Origin: Sodalis glossinidius str. 'morsitans'
Lineage (GTDB): Bacteria; Pseudomonadota; Gammaproteobacteria; Enterobacterales; Enterobacteriaceae
Assembly (NCBI RefSeq): GCF_000010085.1
Contig: NC_007712.1
Span: 496,001 to 560,000 of the forward strand
Length of the DNA stretch: 64,000 bases
Direction: 5' to 3'
Shown: one piece after another, positions 9,397-20,896 of the stretch
Numbering within the stretch: position 1 is the stretch's first letter
How the letters are laid out: each line of letters starts with the position of its first letter
Notes under the pieces: model-generated
What the model saw: only the letters and a program-made list of their open reading frames with translations
Database searches by the model: none
What the model was told of the DNA's origin: nothing
Program-made: the position numbers and the translations under genes

Positions 9397-10407
9397 GTGA
9401 AATCGGCTGTTAAGCAACAGAACTTATCATTGAGCGGTGCATCAACCGGACAAGGCGCTGTATTCGCCCCGATGTTGCGCGCCATTTTCCTGAGCCTGCT
9501 TCTGGGCTCAGGTGTGGCGGGCAACGCCCTCGCCGCGCCAGCCACTGCCGCCACGCAATCTGATGCCGCCGCGGCCGACGCCGGCGCGGCCAATACCACC
9601 CCGGCGCCTGCCGCCGCACAGCCGGCGACCAGCGGGCCGTTATCGATGCAGGTTCCCGTGGGGGCGACGCCTGCGCAACAGCAACTGATGCAAATGGATC
9701 TCTCCGTTTGGGGCATGTATCAACATGCTGATGTGGTGGTGAAAATTGTCATGATCGGCCTGCTGCTGGCTTCAGTGGTGACCTGGGCATTGTTTTTCGG
9801 CAAGGGCGCCGAACTGCTGGCGGTCAAACGGCGCCTGCGCCGTGAGTTGCTGCTTTTGAAAGACGTGCGTAGTCTGGATCAGGCCACGACAGTGGCGGCG
9901 AATTTTTCCCCCCGCAGCCTGAGCGTCAGTCTACTGGCCGAAACCGCCAACGAATTGGATCTGTCTGCCCGTCTCAGCGACAACAACGGGATAAAAGAGC
10001 GCGTGGCGTTTCGTTTAGAACGTCGGGTAGCCGGCGTTAGCCGCGCCATGGGGAAAGGTAACGGTTTTCTGGCCACCATTGGCGCAATTTCGCCCTTTAT
10101 TGGCTTGTTCGGCACCGTTTGGGGCATTATGAACAGTTTCATCGGTATCGCCCATACTCAGACCACCAATCTGGCGGTGGTCGCGCCCGGTATTGCTGAA
10201 GCCCTGTTGGCGACGGCCATCGGTCTGTTTGCCGCCATTCCGGCGGTGGTTATTTACAATGTTTTCGCCCGGACCATCGCCGGTTACAAAGCGATGGTAG
10301 GGGATTGTGCCGCGCAACTCCTGCTGTTGCTCGGCCGCGATCTGGATCTGGCCGCCGAAGCGGGCAGCCAAGTATCCGCGCAGGTGACTAAATTTCGGGT
10401 TGGATAA
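9397..10407 (+). CDS. exbB: TonB-system energiser ExbB (long form)
   Basis: A 336-residue inner-membrane protein that forms the proton channel of the TonB-ExbB-ExbD motor for iron-siderophore and vitamin B12 uptake. The GTG at 9397 is preferred over an upstream TTG because GGAGGACAGC precedes it. The N-terminal ~95 residues form a signal-like hydrophobic segment (about 33-50) plus an Ala/Pro-rich linker absent from the 244-residue E. coli protein. Long ExbB forms of this kind occur in other enterobacteria. The core follows: first core helix near KIVMIGLLLASVV, then GFLATIGAISPFIGLFGTVWGI and the conserved A-rich last helix. It is followed after 3 bases by exbD. Intact. Confidence 0.93.
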   Translation: MKSAVKQQNLSLSGASTGQGAVFAPMLRAIFLSLLLGSGVAGNALAAPATAATQSDAAAADAGAANTTPAPAAAQPATSGPLSMQVPVGATPAQQQLMQMDLSVWGMYQHADVVVKIVMIGLLLASVVTWALFFGKGAELLAVKRRLRRELLLLKDVRSLDQATTVAANFSPRSLSVSLLAETANELDLSARLSDNNGIKERVAFRLERRVAGVSRAMGKGNGFLATIGAISPFIGLFGTVWGIMNSFIGIAHTQTTNLAVVAPGIAEALLATAIGLFAAIPAVVIYNVFARTIAGYKAMVGDCAAQLLLLLGRDLDLAAEAGSQVSAQVTKFRVG

Positions 10408-10410
10408 GTA

Positions 10411-10839
10411 ATGGCGATGCATTTAAATGAGGATGTTGATACCGACGGCGAAATGCACGATATCAACGTTACACCTTTTATCGATGTCATGCTGGTGCTG
10501 CTGATTATTTTCATGATTGCCGCACCCTTGGCAACGGTAGATATCAGGGTGGATTTGCCGAACTCCACCGCGAAGCCTCAGCCGCGGCCGGCGGACAAGC
10601 CGTTATATTTATCGGTTAAAGCGGACAAACAGCTCTATATCGGCGATAAGACGGTAACTATGGCGACACTCGCCCAGATGTTGGACGAACAGACCCAGGG
10701 CAATAAAGAAACGCCGATATTCTTCCAGGCGGATAAGAGCGTGGACTACGCCACTCTGATGTCGGTAATGGATAGCTTGCGCAAGGCGGGCTATTTTAAA
10801 GTCGGGTTGGTGGGATTGGAGTCCCCCGGTCAGGGGTAA
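10411..10839 (+). CDS. exbD: TonB-system energiser ExbD
   Basis: A 142-residue protein with one transmembrane helix and a periplasmic C-terminus, the partner of ExbB. The proton-translocating aspartate is Asp25 in INVTPFIDVMLVLL. Length and sequence track E. coli ExbD (141 residues). It starts 3 bases after the exbB stop, so the pair is almost certainly one transcript under the upstream Fur-box-like site. Intact. The next gene on the far side (yghA) is on the opposite strand. Confidence 0.96.
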   Translation: MAMHLNEDVDTDGEMHDINVTPFIDVMLVLLIIFMIAAPLATVDIRVDLPNSTAKPQPRPADKPLYLSVKADKQLYIGDKTVTMATLAQMLDEQTQGNKETPIFFQADKSVDYATLMSVMDSLRKAGYFKVGLVGLESPGQG

Positions 10840-11103
10840 TGTGCTGGCACACCCTGTCGCCAACGTCTCTATTAGCGTTCTCCTGACTCGCCAAAACGCG
10901 CCGGCCGCACCCGCGGCCCGGCGTCTGAACAGCTAACGTTGCCGTTGGTCGATGTGATGATGGGCCCACGGCCCCGCCGGTCAACCTGGCGCGCAACAAC
11001 TTCCCTTATACAAGGCGACCCAGCCTATCCTGTCGATTCCCCAGTTCTCTTCTAAACATGTCACCGTCAAACGCGATGAGCGCCGCCGCTCCTGGTCTTT
11101 CCC

Positions 11104-11984
11104 TTACCCCAAATGATTGCCCCCGGTGATGCCATGCACCTCCGCCGTCATAAGCTGGATTCCTGCGAGGCGAGATACACATAGATCGGTGCCAGCTCCG
11201 CGGGCTGCCCGGCTCGGCCCAGTGGGGTCGAGGTACCTAATGAAGGGAGCGCCTCGGTGGGCTGACCGCCGGCCACCTGTAAGACGGTCCAGATGGGTCC
11301 CGGGGCGACACAATTGACGCGAATGCCTTTCTGCGCCACCTACTTGGCCAAGCCGCGGGTAAAGTTGAGAATGGCGGCTTTTGTCGAGGCATAATCCAGT
11401 AGCGTCGGACTGGGTTGATAGGCTTGAATCGACGCGCCGGGCGGCAAATGGGGCAGGGTGGCCTTGATCATCCAGAACAAAGAGAACACGTTGGTTTCAA
11501 AGGTTTCACGGAACTATTCCGTGGTGAGATCGGCGATATCTTCCACCGCGGTTTGCTTTCCGGCCACCAACGCCAGAATATCCAGTCCGCCTAACTGATT
11601 CAGCGCGTCCTCCACTACTTTGACATTGACCGATTCGTCGCGCAGGTCGCCGGTGAGCAAGACCACTTTCCGACCGGCTTCTTTCACCAGCTCGGCTACC
11701 TGTTCGGCATCTTTATGTTCGCTGGGATGATAAGCGAGGGCGACGTCGGCGCCCTCTCGGGCAAAAGCGATGGCCGCTGCGCGTCCGATATCGGAGTTGG
11801 CGCCGGTCACCAATGCTTTGCGGCCTTCAAGACGAGCGCTACCGCGATAACTTTTTTCACCGCAATCAGGAACGGGTGTCATGTCGGTTTGCAGACCGGG
11901 CGGATTTTGCTGCTGCTTGGAGAAGCCGTCTTTTGAATATTGAGTCACAGGATTCTGCATTTTATATTGGTCATAATCAGCCAT
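11104..11984 (-). pseudogene. yghA: YghA short-chain dehydrogenase, broken
   Basis: Homologous along its whole length to E. coli YghA, an NADP-dependent oxidoreductase of the SDR family. The first 156 codons are open and contain the Rossmann motif TGANSDIG, where GGDSGIG is usual. Two CAG glutamine codons have become TAG, at the SEQF and AKQV positions. Six codons (the ITTSS region, near the catalytic serine) are deleted. A frameshift lies near the ASQESS segment. The C-terminus EVHGITGGNHLG then ends at 11104. Four independent lesions make this a settled pseudogene. Its position beside exbD matches E. coli. Confidence 0.92.
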
Positions 11985-12358
11985 TATTATCTCAATATGT
12001 TGTGAAAGTTATGCTGATAGATAGCTATAAGGTTAGTTAATGTTTGCCAATTTTTCTAATTACTATCAGGTTAAGTAAATTCGTCGATGCCAAATTATGC
12101 TTAAGTAAATAATATAATAATTTTCGGTTAAAAAATCTCATGTGTTTTATATGCATTTTCTACGAAAGTGCCCTATTATCAGCGCGACGGCAGCGTTCTA
12201 TAAGAGATTTTAAGCAAAGAAGTGAGATTGCTTCAGCGCGCGTTTTTTGGCTATGATGGAATCGATGTGATTGTTCTTATCATTCCCTTCTTCCTCAGCC
12301 GATCTCTCCTCTGAACCCTAATTTAATATAGTCATTTTCGCCGCTAAGGACGCTAATA
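11985..12358. other. AT-rich intergenic region before luxI
   Basis: The base composition turns clearly AT-rich compared with the surrounding genes. I see no gene in it. It serves as the upstream region of luxI, and the shift in composition marks the left boundary of an accessory segment. Confidence 0.5.
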
Positions 12359-12406
12359 ACCTGAACTTTAGTACAGGTTGTTAGTTAATTTCTTTACTGA
12401 TACTAT
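12359..12406 (+). promoter_or_regulatory. lux/esa-type box and promoter of the AHL synthase gene
   Basis: ACCTGAACTTTAGTACAGGT at 12359-12378 is a 20-base palindrome with one mismatched pair. Its half-site GTACAGGT resembles boxes bound by EsaR/LuxR-type regulators. It touches a -35 element TTGTTA (12378-12383), followed after exactly 17 bases by a -10 element TACTAT (12401-12406). The box is therefore centred about 44 bases before the expected start, the classical lux-box position. The luxI ATG is about 50 bases further on. Confidence 0.8.
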
Positions 12407-12463
12407 AAATACGCTTTAAATATCTTCTGCTCATTTTTATTTATAATGATAAAAGGATTGTCT

Positions 12464-13093
12464 ATGTTTAATTTAATCAACGTAGAATACAAGGATATAA
12501 TAAATGACAGGCTGGAGGAATTATATCTCCTGCGCAAAAGGACGTTTAAAGATCGTTTGAACTGGAAGGTTTCATGTAAAGGAGAGCGTGAATTTGACGA
12601 GTACGATAACGAAAACACTCACTATCTGCTTGGGTGTTATAACGGTGAATTGATCTGCAGCGTACGGTTTATCAGCATGAAATACCCTAACATGATTACC
12701 GGCCCCTTTCGCGATTTTTTTCGTTACGAAGCGCCAGCCGATGATGCACTGTTTGAGTCAAGCCGCTTCTTTGTCGATAAAGACAGAGTCAAGTCGCTGA
12801 CCGAAACGAAGCTGCCTTTTTGCCATCTGTTGTTTCTGGGAATGATAAATTACACCCGCGCCGTCGGGATGAAAGGGATATTGACGGTGTGCAGCCGATC
12901 GATGTACACCATTCTTAAACGCAGTGGCTGGCTCATAGAGGTTCAAACCATTGGTAGCTCTGAAAAGGACGAACCTGTCTACCTGCTGCGGCTTCCCATT
13001 GATGACGATAGCCAGGCAAATTTAATCAAATATATTCGGCGCTATCATTATTGTGATGAATATTACCTGAAGAAATGGCCGGTTTATCTGTAA
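12464..13093 (+). CDS. acyl-homoserine-lactone synthase, LuxI/EsaI family
   Basis: A 209-residue autoinducer synthase that makes N-acyl-homoserine lactone from S-adenosylmethionine and acyl-ACP. The invariant family residues are visible: the LRKRTFKDRLNW segment with its Arg, Phe and Trp, the acidic pair in EFDEYD, the arginine in CSVRFI, and the Glu/Arg pair of FESSRFF. I start at the ATG at 12464, with AAAGGA upstream, rather than the ATG six codons earlier. The gene is AT-rich relative to its neighbours, convergent with the regulator gene, and preceded by a lux-box promoter. It corresponds to the gene called sogI in Sodalis literature. The acyl chain cannot be read from sequence. Confidence 0.92.
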   Translation: MFNLINVEYKDIINDRLEELYLLRKRTFKDRLNWKVSCKGEREFDEYDNENTHYLLGCYNGELICSVRFISMKYPNMITGPFRDFFRYEAPADDALFESSRFFVDKDRVKSLTETKLPFCHLLFLGMINYTRAVGMKGILTVCSRSMYTILKRSGWLIEVQTIGSSEKDEPVYLLRLPIDDDSQANLIKYIRRYHYCDEYYLKKWPVYL

Positions 13094-13236
13094 TAGTTCC
13101 TTGTAAATACCCATCAATGGATAACGCTTGACCGACTTATGACAGATATTGATTGTCAATGGCGTGAGCTATCCGAGGCCTTAAAGAATAATGTCCGGCA
13201 ATATATTCCTTGAGCCATTGACAATGCGTTAGATAG

Positions 13237-13974
13237 CTATTCATTAAAATTAAGCAAGTGCAGGTCCGTCGCTTTTTTGATAGCGTGTTTTGCATTAATG
13301 ACGTCGAGCTTAACAATAAGGTTGCCAATATGGAACTTCACGGTACTTTCTGTTATGCCCATAATAATGGCGATTTCACGATAAGTTTTACCAATACTTG
13401 CCCAATGCAGCGCTTCGATTTCGCGAGAGGTCAGTCTTTTTTCTATTTTAGTATTTGATGTGTTGGTCTGCTGCGCTTTCTCAGCCAGGAACCGGTTATG
13501 AATGGAAAGAAATAGCAGATATAAACGATCCTCATGGTCGCTAATACATTTCATCAACTGGTCGGGATCGCTTTCAGTATACAGGCTAAGCATAGCCAGA
13601 TTATTTTCATGATCGTGCAGAGGGAAAGTATATCCGCGAGTAATGTTGTATTCTGAGCTTTGGGCGAAAATATTACTTTTTTGGTGTTTGGTCTTCTTGA
13701 AGTAATTCTTTTGCCAAGGAAAAGACATAATCTTTTGGCTGGCAACCAATAGAACGGGATCTTGCTTATATAATTTATTTTTCATGTATTTCTCTACCCA
13801 TTCTTTCGGGTAGTTTGAATAAATGACAGGTTTTTCATCCTGGGATTTGTTGAAAATAAAATAGGCGAAGCGGATAGGCTGATTGATATTCATTTCATGC
13901 TGGAGAAGATCATGAATTTCTGCGGTGACCAGACCGTTTTCCCGAGATGTAAATGGCTTAATTATTGAGAACAT
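13237..13974 (-). CDS. LuxR/EsaR-type quorum-sensing regulator
   Basis: A 245-residue regulator with an N-terminal autoinducer-binding domain (Trp/Tyr/Asp/Pro pocket residues in the YPKEWVEKYMKN and YKQDPVLL segments) and a C-terminal GerE-type helix-turn-helix from LTSREIEALHWASIGKTY to ITESTVKFHI. It is most like EsaR-type members, which bind DNA without ligand and release it when AHL accumulates. The ATG at 13974 fits the EsaR start; an ATG four codons earlier is possible. Synthase and regulator are convergent, as in the esa system. The frame is intact, although most flanking accessory genes are broken. Confidence 0.9.
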   Translation of the reverse strand: MFSIIKPFTSRENGLVTAEIHDLLQHEMNINQPIRFAYFIFNKSQDEKPVIYSNYPKEWVEKYMKNKLYKQDPVLLVASQKIMSFPWQKNYFKKTKHQKSNIFAQSSEYNITRGYTFPLHDHENNLAMLSLYTESDPDQLMKCISDHEDRLYLLFLSIHNRFLAEKAQQTNTSNTKIEKRLTSREIEALHWASIGKTYREIAIIMGITESTVKFHIGNLIVKLDVINAKHAIKKATDLHLLNFNE

Positions 13975-14491
13975 TTTGCTTCTCATCGTTTGATTTAAGT
14001 GATAAAGGCAGTATATTGAGGCGCAAAAGGATAATTTTCTGGGCAAAGACTGCCAACAGAAAATGAGCAACAGACAAACCATGCTCGTCAAGGGTTATGC
14101 GTACATAAAAAAATATAGATTTTTATTAACTTATTTGTTTAATAATTTTTTATATTCTTGACACGAAAAAAATTTTGGCTAATGTGTGTGTCGATAAATA
14201 TATCATGTATCTATTATTTAGTATCATGTTATTTTCACAATAAGTCAAATTTTATTGTTGGGAGGGTATTTACCCAAAAGTAACTTAAATAATCATTAAA
14301 TATATAATAATATGAACTTAGAATCTAATTATCTGCCTATTTTTTTGGCGGCGCGCGATGATGCAAACATGCCGCACCCGGCGAGGCTGACAGGTGTGCG
14401 GGTTTACTTTATACTTCTTCATGCCATCGAGGTGACTTCCTCTTTGCTGGGAGGTACCCGCGCATCAAGACCGACATCAGGAAAGAAGAAT
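13975..14491. other. AT-rich intergenic region
   Basis: No gene recognised. The first ~300 bases are strongly AT-rich and must contain the luxR promoter (reading left). A short frame at 14312-14557 only overlaps the next pseudogene in its own frame and is not convincing by itself. Confidence 0.5.
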
Positions 14492-15909
14492 ATGCGCAGG
14501 ATACTTGAAATCGCGGTGCCGGCGAGGGTTATGAACAATTATCGTTTTATCTTGTAGGGGGGATTCCTTTCCTCTTCTTTTATTTTGTCCATCGTGGTGG
14601 TGCTGTTTGTTTCCCAGCAAAATAGTAAAACGCAGGCGCGTCATGATATCCATAGCCTGGTCGGTTTTATCGATACCGTAATGGACAATGGCGATAAGGC
14701 CGCCCAACAGGCGCTGATGCTGGCAGGGTGCCCCTGTGCGACGGTGCTTGAAACGTTAAGCGGCCTTGCCAGGCAGTATCCTTTGCCGCTCGGTCAGTTT
14801 GGCGGCTCAAAATGGCCTCTATTGTTCTCCGCTGCCGGTAACCGTGATAAAAGAGGCGCTGGCACCCATGCCCGCCGGTGGAAAGGGGCGGCGCTAAGCT
14901 TGCATGCCGGCCCCGCTGCGGCGGAGATCGTATTGCAACAGCGCCGGGGACAACCGCGCGCGGTGGTCATCATCGATTCCCACACTTTGCGCACAATAAT
15001 GAATACGCTCAGCCCGTCCCGCCCGGTGATTCTGGCGATAGGAGACACCTTACTCACGCCGGCCGGTACGCATACTCCCCTCGGCGCTCAAGACCCGCAT
15101 AGGCATATTGTTACCGGCGCTTCGGCGCGTTACCCCTATCGATTGCAGGCGGTGATGACCCCGGGAGTGCCCTGGAGTTATTTTCTCATTAACGACGGAC
15201 ATATGATTTTGCTGGTTGCCGCCATAGAGCGCTGATGATGGCGTTGTTAATTCATCATATGATGCTCGGCCTGAAACGTAATGAATTCGAGGCCTACTAC
15301 CAGCCTGTCATGAACGTTGCCCGAGGCTATTGTTCATGCGTGGAAATTCTGGTTTGCTGGCGACGACACCCTGTGGATGGGATTATCTCGCCCGACGTTT
15401 TTGTCCCGCTGGCCGAAACTTCTGGCTTAATTCTCCCATTGACGGCAAAATTAATGGCGCAAGTGGCGGATGATTTGGCGCAACATTGGCGTGCAGACGA
15501 CGAAACGCTCCATGTCGCGTTCAATATAGCGGCTATCCACCTGCAAAGCGATTACATCGTCAAAGATTGTCGCCAGTTTCTTCATAAGGTGCATCGGCGC
15601 CGTATTCTTTTGGTACTGGAGCTGACAGAGCGGCAGTATATTGAATTTAACGCCGCGACCCGCCATGTTCTTGCCTCGTTACAAGCCCTTGGCGTTATCA
15701 TTGCCATTGACGATTTTGGCACTGGCTACTCGGGGCTCTCATACTTGGGCAACATGCAGATTAATTTATTGAAAATTGACCGTTCCTTTGTCGCAATGAT
15801 AGGGCTGGAGGACAGCGCCACCGATCTGGTCACGGGTCGCGATCCATTCTCACTCTCGCTGCCAGCCACCGGGCATTTGCAAAATCAAGTTAACTACGGA
15901 CTGCATTAA
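14492..15909 (+). pseudogene. CSS-motif EAL-domain cyclic-di-GMP phosphodiesterase, broken
   Basis: This resembles E. coli PdeC (YjcC)-type proteins: an N-terminal membrane helix, a periplasmic CSS-motif domain, a second helix and a cytoplasmic EAL domain. The N-terminal helix carries an in-frame TAG at 14555. The periplasmic part has a GCPCATVL cysteine motif. A frameshift at about 15233 separates it from the EAL part, which keeps the EAL-equivalent EIL, FNIAA, ELTER, DDFGTGYS and LKID motifs. The frame ends early, so the last catalytic glutamate and the C-terminal ~60 residues are missing. It lies beside the quorum-sensing genes, but no link is shown. Confidence 0.85.
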
Positions 15910-16169
15910 TAAGTGTTTAGCTAGTGTGTGGTAATATTATTTTTAATCTATCTATTAATTTTTAACATTATGATTTAAATTATATGAAATTTTATTTATT
16001 GGCGTTTTCGGATTTGCGAACCAATACTATTAGCCCTTGCGTAGACAGAAATCGTTACGCTGCATCATTATTTCTCAACGTCTGAGTGTGCCGTCTGCGG
16101 TTTGATGCTGAGGGAATACGTGTCCTGTTTTCTGAAGGGTATGGCGTCTTATCATCATTATAGTCATAC
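15910..16169. other. intergenic region between the EAL pseudogene and IS110
   Basis: AT-rich; no gene seen. It ends at a perfect tandem repeat beside the insertion sequence. Confidence 0.4.
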
Positions 16170-16207
16170 TTTGAATGTTGTTTGTAATTTTGAATGTTGT
16201 TTGTAAT
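16170..16207 (+). repeat. perfect tandem duplication of a 19-base unit
   Basis: The unit TTTGAATGTTGTTTGTAAT occurs twice head to tail (16170-16188 and 16189-16207). It sits just outside the 3' end of the IS110 transposase gene and may lie at or near the element's right end. Confidence 0.9.
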
Positions 16208-17327
<1,120 letters not shown>

Positions 17328-17933
17328 ACAGCCACGGCGACGGCAGAAAACCCACTGCGGCAAAATAATTTGCGTCCCGGTCCCGGAGAGTAAGACGCGG
17401 GGCATGCGTTCTGGCGGTGATGCATCAAGCTTGCGACCGCCTGCGTCAGGCGCCGTTTTCTTCTGCGTCGCCCTGCTCCCCGGTCTTTATTTCACTAGAC
17501 GCGCGCTGCCTTTATCTCATCGGACGCGAGCTCTCTCTATCTTACCGACGTGTTCGACAAATACTATTTGTTTCCCCCTCGTTACTGCCTCCCCTTACGA
17601 CAGCGTACTGTTGTGGTACGCTTGCGCACACTGTAGCCGCGCCAACTAAACGCTTAGTCACGCGGCTTGCTTCGAGTGAGTCGTATCTGGTGGGCGAGGC
17701 GATGGATAATGCCCATGGCGCCGCCGCAGATGCTGTCCACGGCTGCTCCCCTGGTCGTCAATGGATGGACCAGAACGCGGGCGCCTTAACCCCGCACCGA
17801 GTCCTCTAAACGCGATGGGCAGGGAGATTTTTTCAGCAACGGGGAATTCGCTACCTGCGCTGACGGTCAATTTAGGCTACTCTTATCGCCATTTTTTAAC
17901 GGGACTGCCGGACGGCGGTGATATTGAGGGATT
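17328..17933. other. non-coding stretch, no gene recognised
   Basis: Several short frames overlap on both strands but none resembles a known family or has a credible start. It is probably eroded sequence between IS110 and the yifK fossil. Confidence 0.4.
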
Positions 17934-19158
17934 ATGAGGGGAGAACAACAGGGGATGAGCCGATGTCTTGAGGCCCGCCACATAGAATTAATCGCGCTGG
18001 GCGGCACCATCGGCGTCGGTCTGTTCATGGGGGCGGCGAGACGCTGCAATGGGCTGGTCCCTCGGTTTTGTTGGCCTATATCATCGCCGGTATCTTTATC
18101 TTTTTCATCATGCGCTCCATGGGGGAAATGCTCTACCTGGAACCGATAACAGGCTCCTTTGCCGTTTACGCCCATCGTTATATGAGCCCCTTCTTCGGCT
18201 ACCTGACCGCCTGGAGTTATTGGTTTATGTGGATGGCGGTGGGGATCTCCGAAATCACCGCGATTGGCGTCTATGTGCAATATTGGTTTCCCCACCTGCC
18301 CCAGTGGCTCCCGGCGCTGGCGGCGGTAGGATTGGCGGCGGTGCTTTTATATGGCGAGATCGAGTTCTGGTTTGCCTTGAAAAGATCACCACCATCATCG
18401 TCATGATTGTGGTCGGGCTGGGCGTGATTTTTCTCGGCATAGGCAACGGCGGCCAGCCGGTAGGGCTGGCCAATCTGACCGCGCGCGGCGGTTTTTTTGC
18501 CGGCGGCTGGAAAGGTTTTCTCTTTGCGCTATGCATTGTGGTGGCCTCATATCAAGGCGTTGAGCTGGTTGGCATTATGGCGGGGGAAGCAAAAGATCCG
18601 CAGGTGACGCTGCGCCGCGCCATTAGCAATATTCTTTGGCGCATATTGATCTTTTATGTAGGCGCCATTTTTGTCATCGTCACGCTGTTTCCGTGGAGTC
18701 AGATCGGGGCTAACGGAAGCACGTTCGTGCTGACCTTCGCTAAAATCGGTATTACCGCCGCGGCGGGAGTGACGGTGTCGATCGTCGTGCTGCTTGTGGG
18801 CTCTTGCCTGAATTATGTCATTCCCAATCCGCTCCAGGTTTTTGTCTACATTTATAGCGCCATCGTGTTGCCGGGCATGGTGCCGTGGTTTGTGGTGCTG
18901 ATAAGCCAGTTGCGTTTTCGTAGACGACATCACCAGGCGATGCGCGACCATCCTTTCCGATCGGTGTTGTTTCCGTGGGTGAATTATATCACCATGGCGT
19001 TCCTGTGCTGCGTGCTGCTGGGAATGGCGTTAAGCCCCGACACCCGGATGTCGTTGACGGTCGGCGGTGTGTTTTTGCTGAGTATCTCCCTGATTTATCG
19101 CCTGTGTGGCCTTGGCAGGCGCAGTACTCCCTCCCGCTGCTGTCGAGCGGCGGTATAG
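17934..19158 (+). pseudogene. yifK: YifK-type amino-acid permease, broken
   Basis: The order of homologous segments follows E. coli YifK, an APC-superfamily importer of 12 helices: LEARHIELIALGGTIGVGLFMGAA, then MRSMGEM, the YAHRYMSPFFGYLTAWSYW block, GEIEFWFA, GGFFAGGWKGF and VASYQGVELVGI. Frames change after the first helix and again after EIEFWFAL. About 50 residues (helices 8-9) are missing between GITAAAG and VSIVVLLVGSCLNY. In E. coli yifK lies elsewhere, so the gene is displaced or a paralogue. It cannot give a functional transporter. Confidence 0.88.
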
Positions 19159-19701
19159 CAACGGTAATGGGGGCAGTGGTCTCCGGCGCTAGCGGGCCAG
19201 GAGACGCGAGTCGTCGTGGTGTAACACGCGTTGTACCACTCGCTTGCGGGCGTTCTGGCCGCTGCGGTATATTCAAAGGCGGCGCGTTGGCTCGAGTGAC
19301 GTCACGGGATGCTGCACCACCTCACCCCGAAAGGGGGTGGGAGCGTTTCCGCCGCGGCGGCGTAATGAAAAATGCCGACGGGCGCGCGGGTCGTAATTTA
19401 TTTCCTTTCACCTTTATTTTCCATTTTTTCAAAAAAATGAGAATCCACGCACCGGATTGGTGCGCTGGTCCCTCTACGCTTAGGAAACCGACGGGGTATC
19501 AGGCCGCCCCATTGCCTGCCCGCGGTTGGCCCCCCTTTGCCGATATGGCAGAGATATTGCTTGGCTGACTGGCCTGAGCAATCGTGACCGGCGGTTGCGT
19601 GTTCATCATCTGTCTTCATTGGTTAAACGTTGTTACTGCAGAGTTTGTTGCCGATGAGTGCTGCAAGTCGTTCCAATAAACCAGCTTTAAGAAACACGAT
19701 A
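19159..19701. other. non-coding stretch before livJ
   Basis: No recognisable gene. There are short GC-rich frames in shifting phases and an AT-rich patch near 19400-19440. The liv operon promoter should lie here, but I cannot place it. Confidence 0.4.
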
Positions 19702-20815
19702 ATGTCTCTGAAACCGATAGCACCTCTGCTTGCCGCTTTATTGTTAGGCTGTCTTGGCACGGCGTTTGCGGCCCATGCCGATATCACCGTCGCCGGGCCG
19801 TTTTCCGGCCCCAACGCAACGTACGGCGATCAATACTGGCGCGGCGCCAGCCAGGCCGCGGAGGATATCAACGTCGCCGGCGGGATTAACGGCGAAAAAA
19901 TTACCCTGGTGCAGGGGAATGATGCCTGCGAGCCCAAACAGGCGGTCGCGGTGGCCAACCGTCTGGTCGATCAATCCCATGTCGCGGCGGTCATCGGTCA
20001 TTTCTGCTCGTCTTCCACCATGCCGGCCTCGGAGGTGTATGACGATGCTGGCATTCTCGCCATCACACCCAGATCCACCAACCCGCAAATCACCGAGCGC
20101 GGTATGAACACTATGTTTCGTATGTGCGGCCGTGACTATCAGCAGGGGGCTATTGCCGCCAGTTACATTATCGACAAATTGAAAGCGTCCAAAGTGGCGA
20201 TTATTCATGACAAAGATACCTACGGCCAGGGATTGGCTGACGCCACCAAGGTCGCGCTGAACAAAGCGGGCGTTAAAGAGGTGATGTATGAAGGGTTATC
20301 GCGCGGCGAAAAAGATTTCAACGCTCTGGTGACCAAAATACGCTCGGTGGATCCGCAGGTGGTGTATTTCGGCGGATGCCATCCCGAAGCCGGGACGCTG
20401 GTGCGGCAAATGCGTGAACAGGGTGTGAAGGTGACGTTTTTCTCCGGCGACTGCATCGTCACCGAAGAGCTGGTGACCGCCGCGGGAGGTCCGCAATATA
20501 CCGATGGGATATTAATGACCTTTGGATAAGACCCGCGCTTGATCCCGGCGGGCAAATCGGTCATTGAAACCTTCCGCGCCAGCAAATTCGAGCCGGAGGG
20601 TTATACCCTTTACGCTTACGCTTCGTTGGGCGATTGCCGCCGCGTTCAAAGCTACCGGCGGCAGCGATTCCGCCAAAGCCAGCGATTGGCTGAAATCCTA
20701 TTCGGTGGACACCGTGATGGGTCCCAAAAGCTGGGACAGCAAGGGGGATTTGAAAGTCTCCGATTACGTGGTTTATCAGTGGGATAATAAGGGAAAATAT
20801 CAGCAGGTGCCTTAA
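19702..20815 (+). pseudogene. branched-chain amino-acid binding protein LivJ/LivK type, broken
   Basis: A periplasmic ligand-binding protein of the ABC importer for leucine/isoleucine/valine. A signal peptide (MSLKPIAPLLAALLLG... ending AHA) leads into mature ADITVAGPFSG. About 275 codons are open to an in-frame TAA at 20527, where the family has a lysine-like position (TFGKDP). A frameshift near 20630 separates the last segment (SVDTVMGPKSWDSKGDL through KYQQVP). Interestingly, the open part retains the full first lobe. It heads a collinear liv operon in which every gene is broken. Confidence 0.88.
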
Positions 20816-20896
20816 CCGCGCGGCATATACCTCCAGGGGCGCGCCGGCATGATAAGCCCGGCGTGCTGTCATCGCAGAGCGCCGTGAGGTGTTCTG

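Noticed and set aside
15235..15909. EAL domain as a free-standing functional gene
   Set aside because: The 225-codon frame starts with ATG overlapping the upstream stop, but it lacks the C-terminal catalytic glutamate and the last part of the barrel, so an active enzyme is unlikely.
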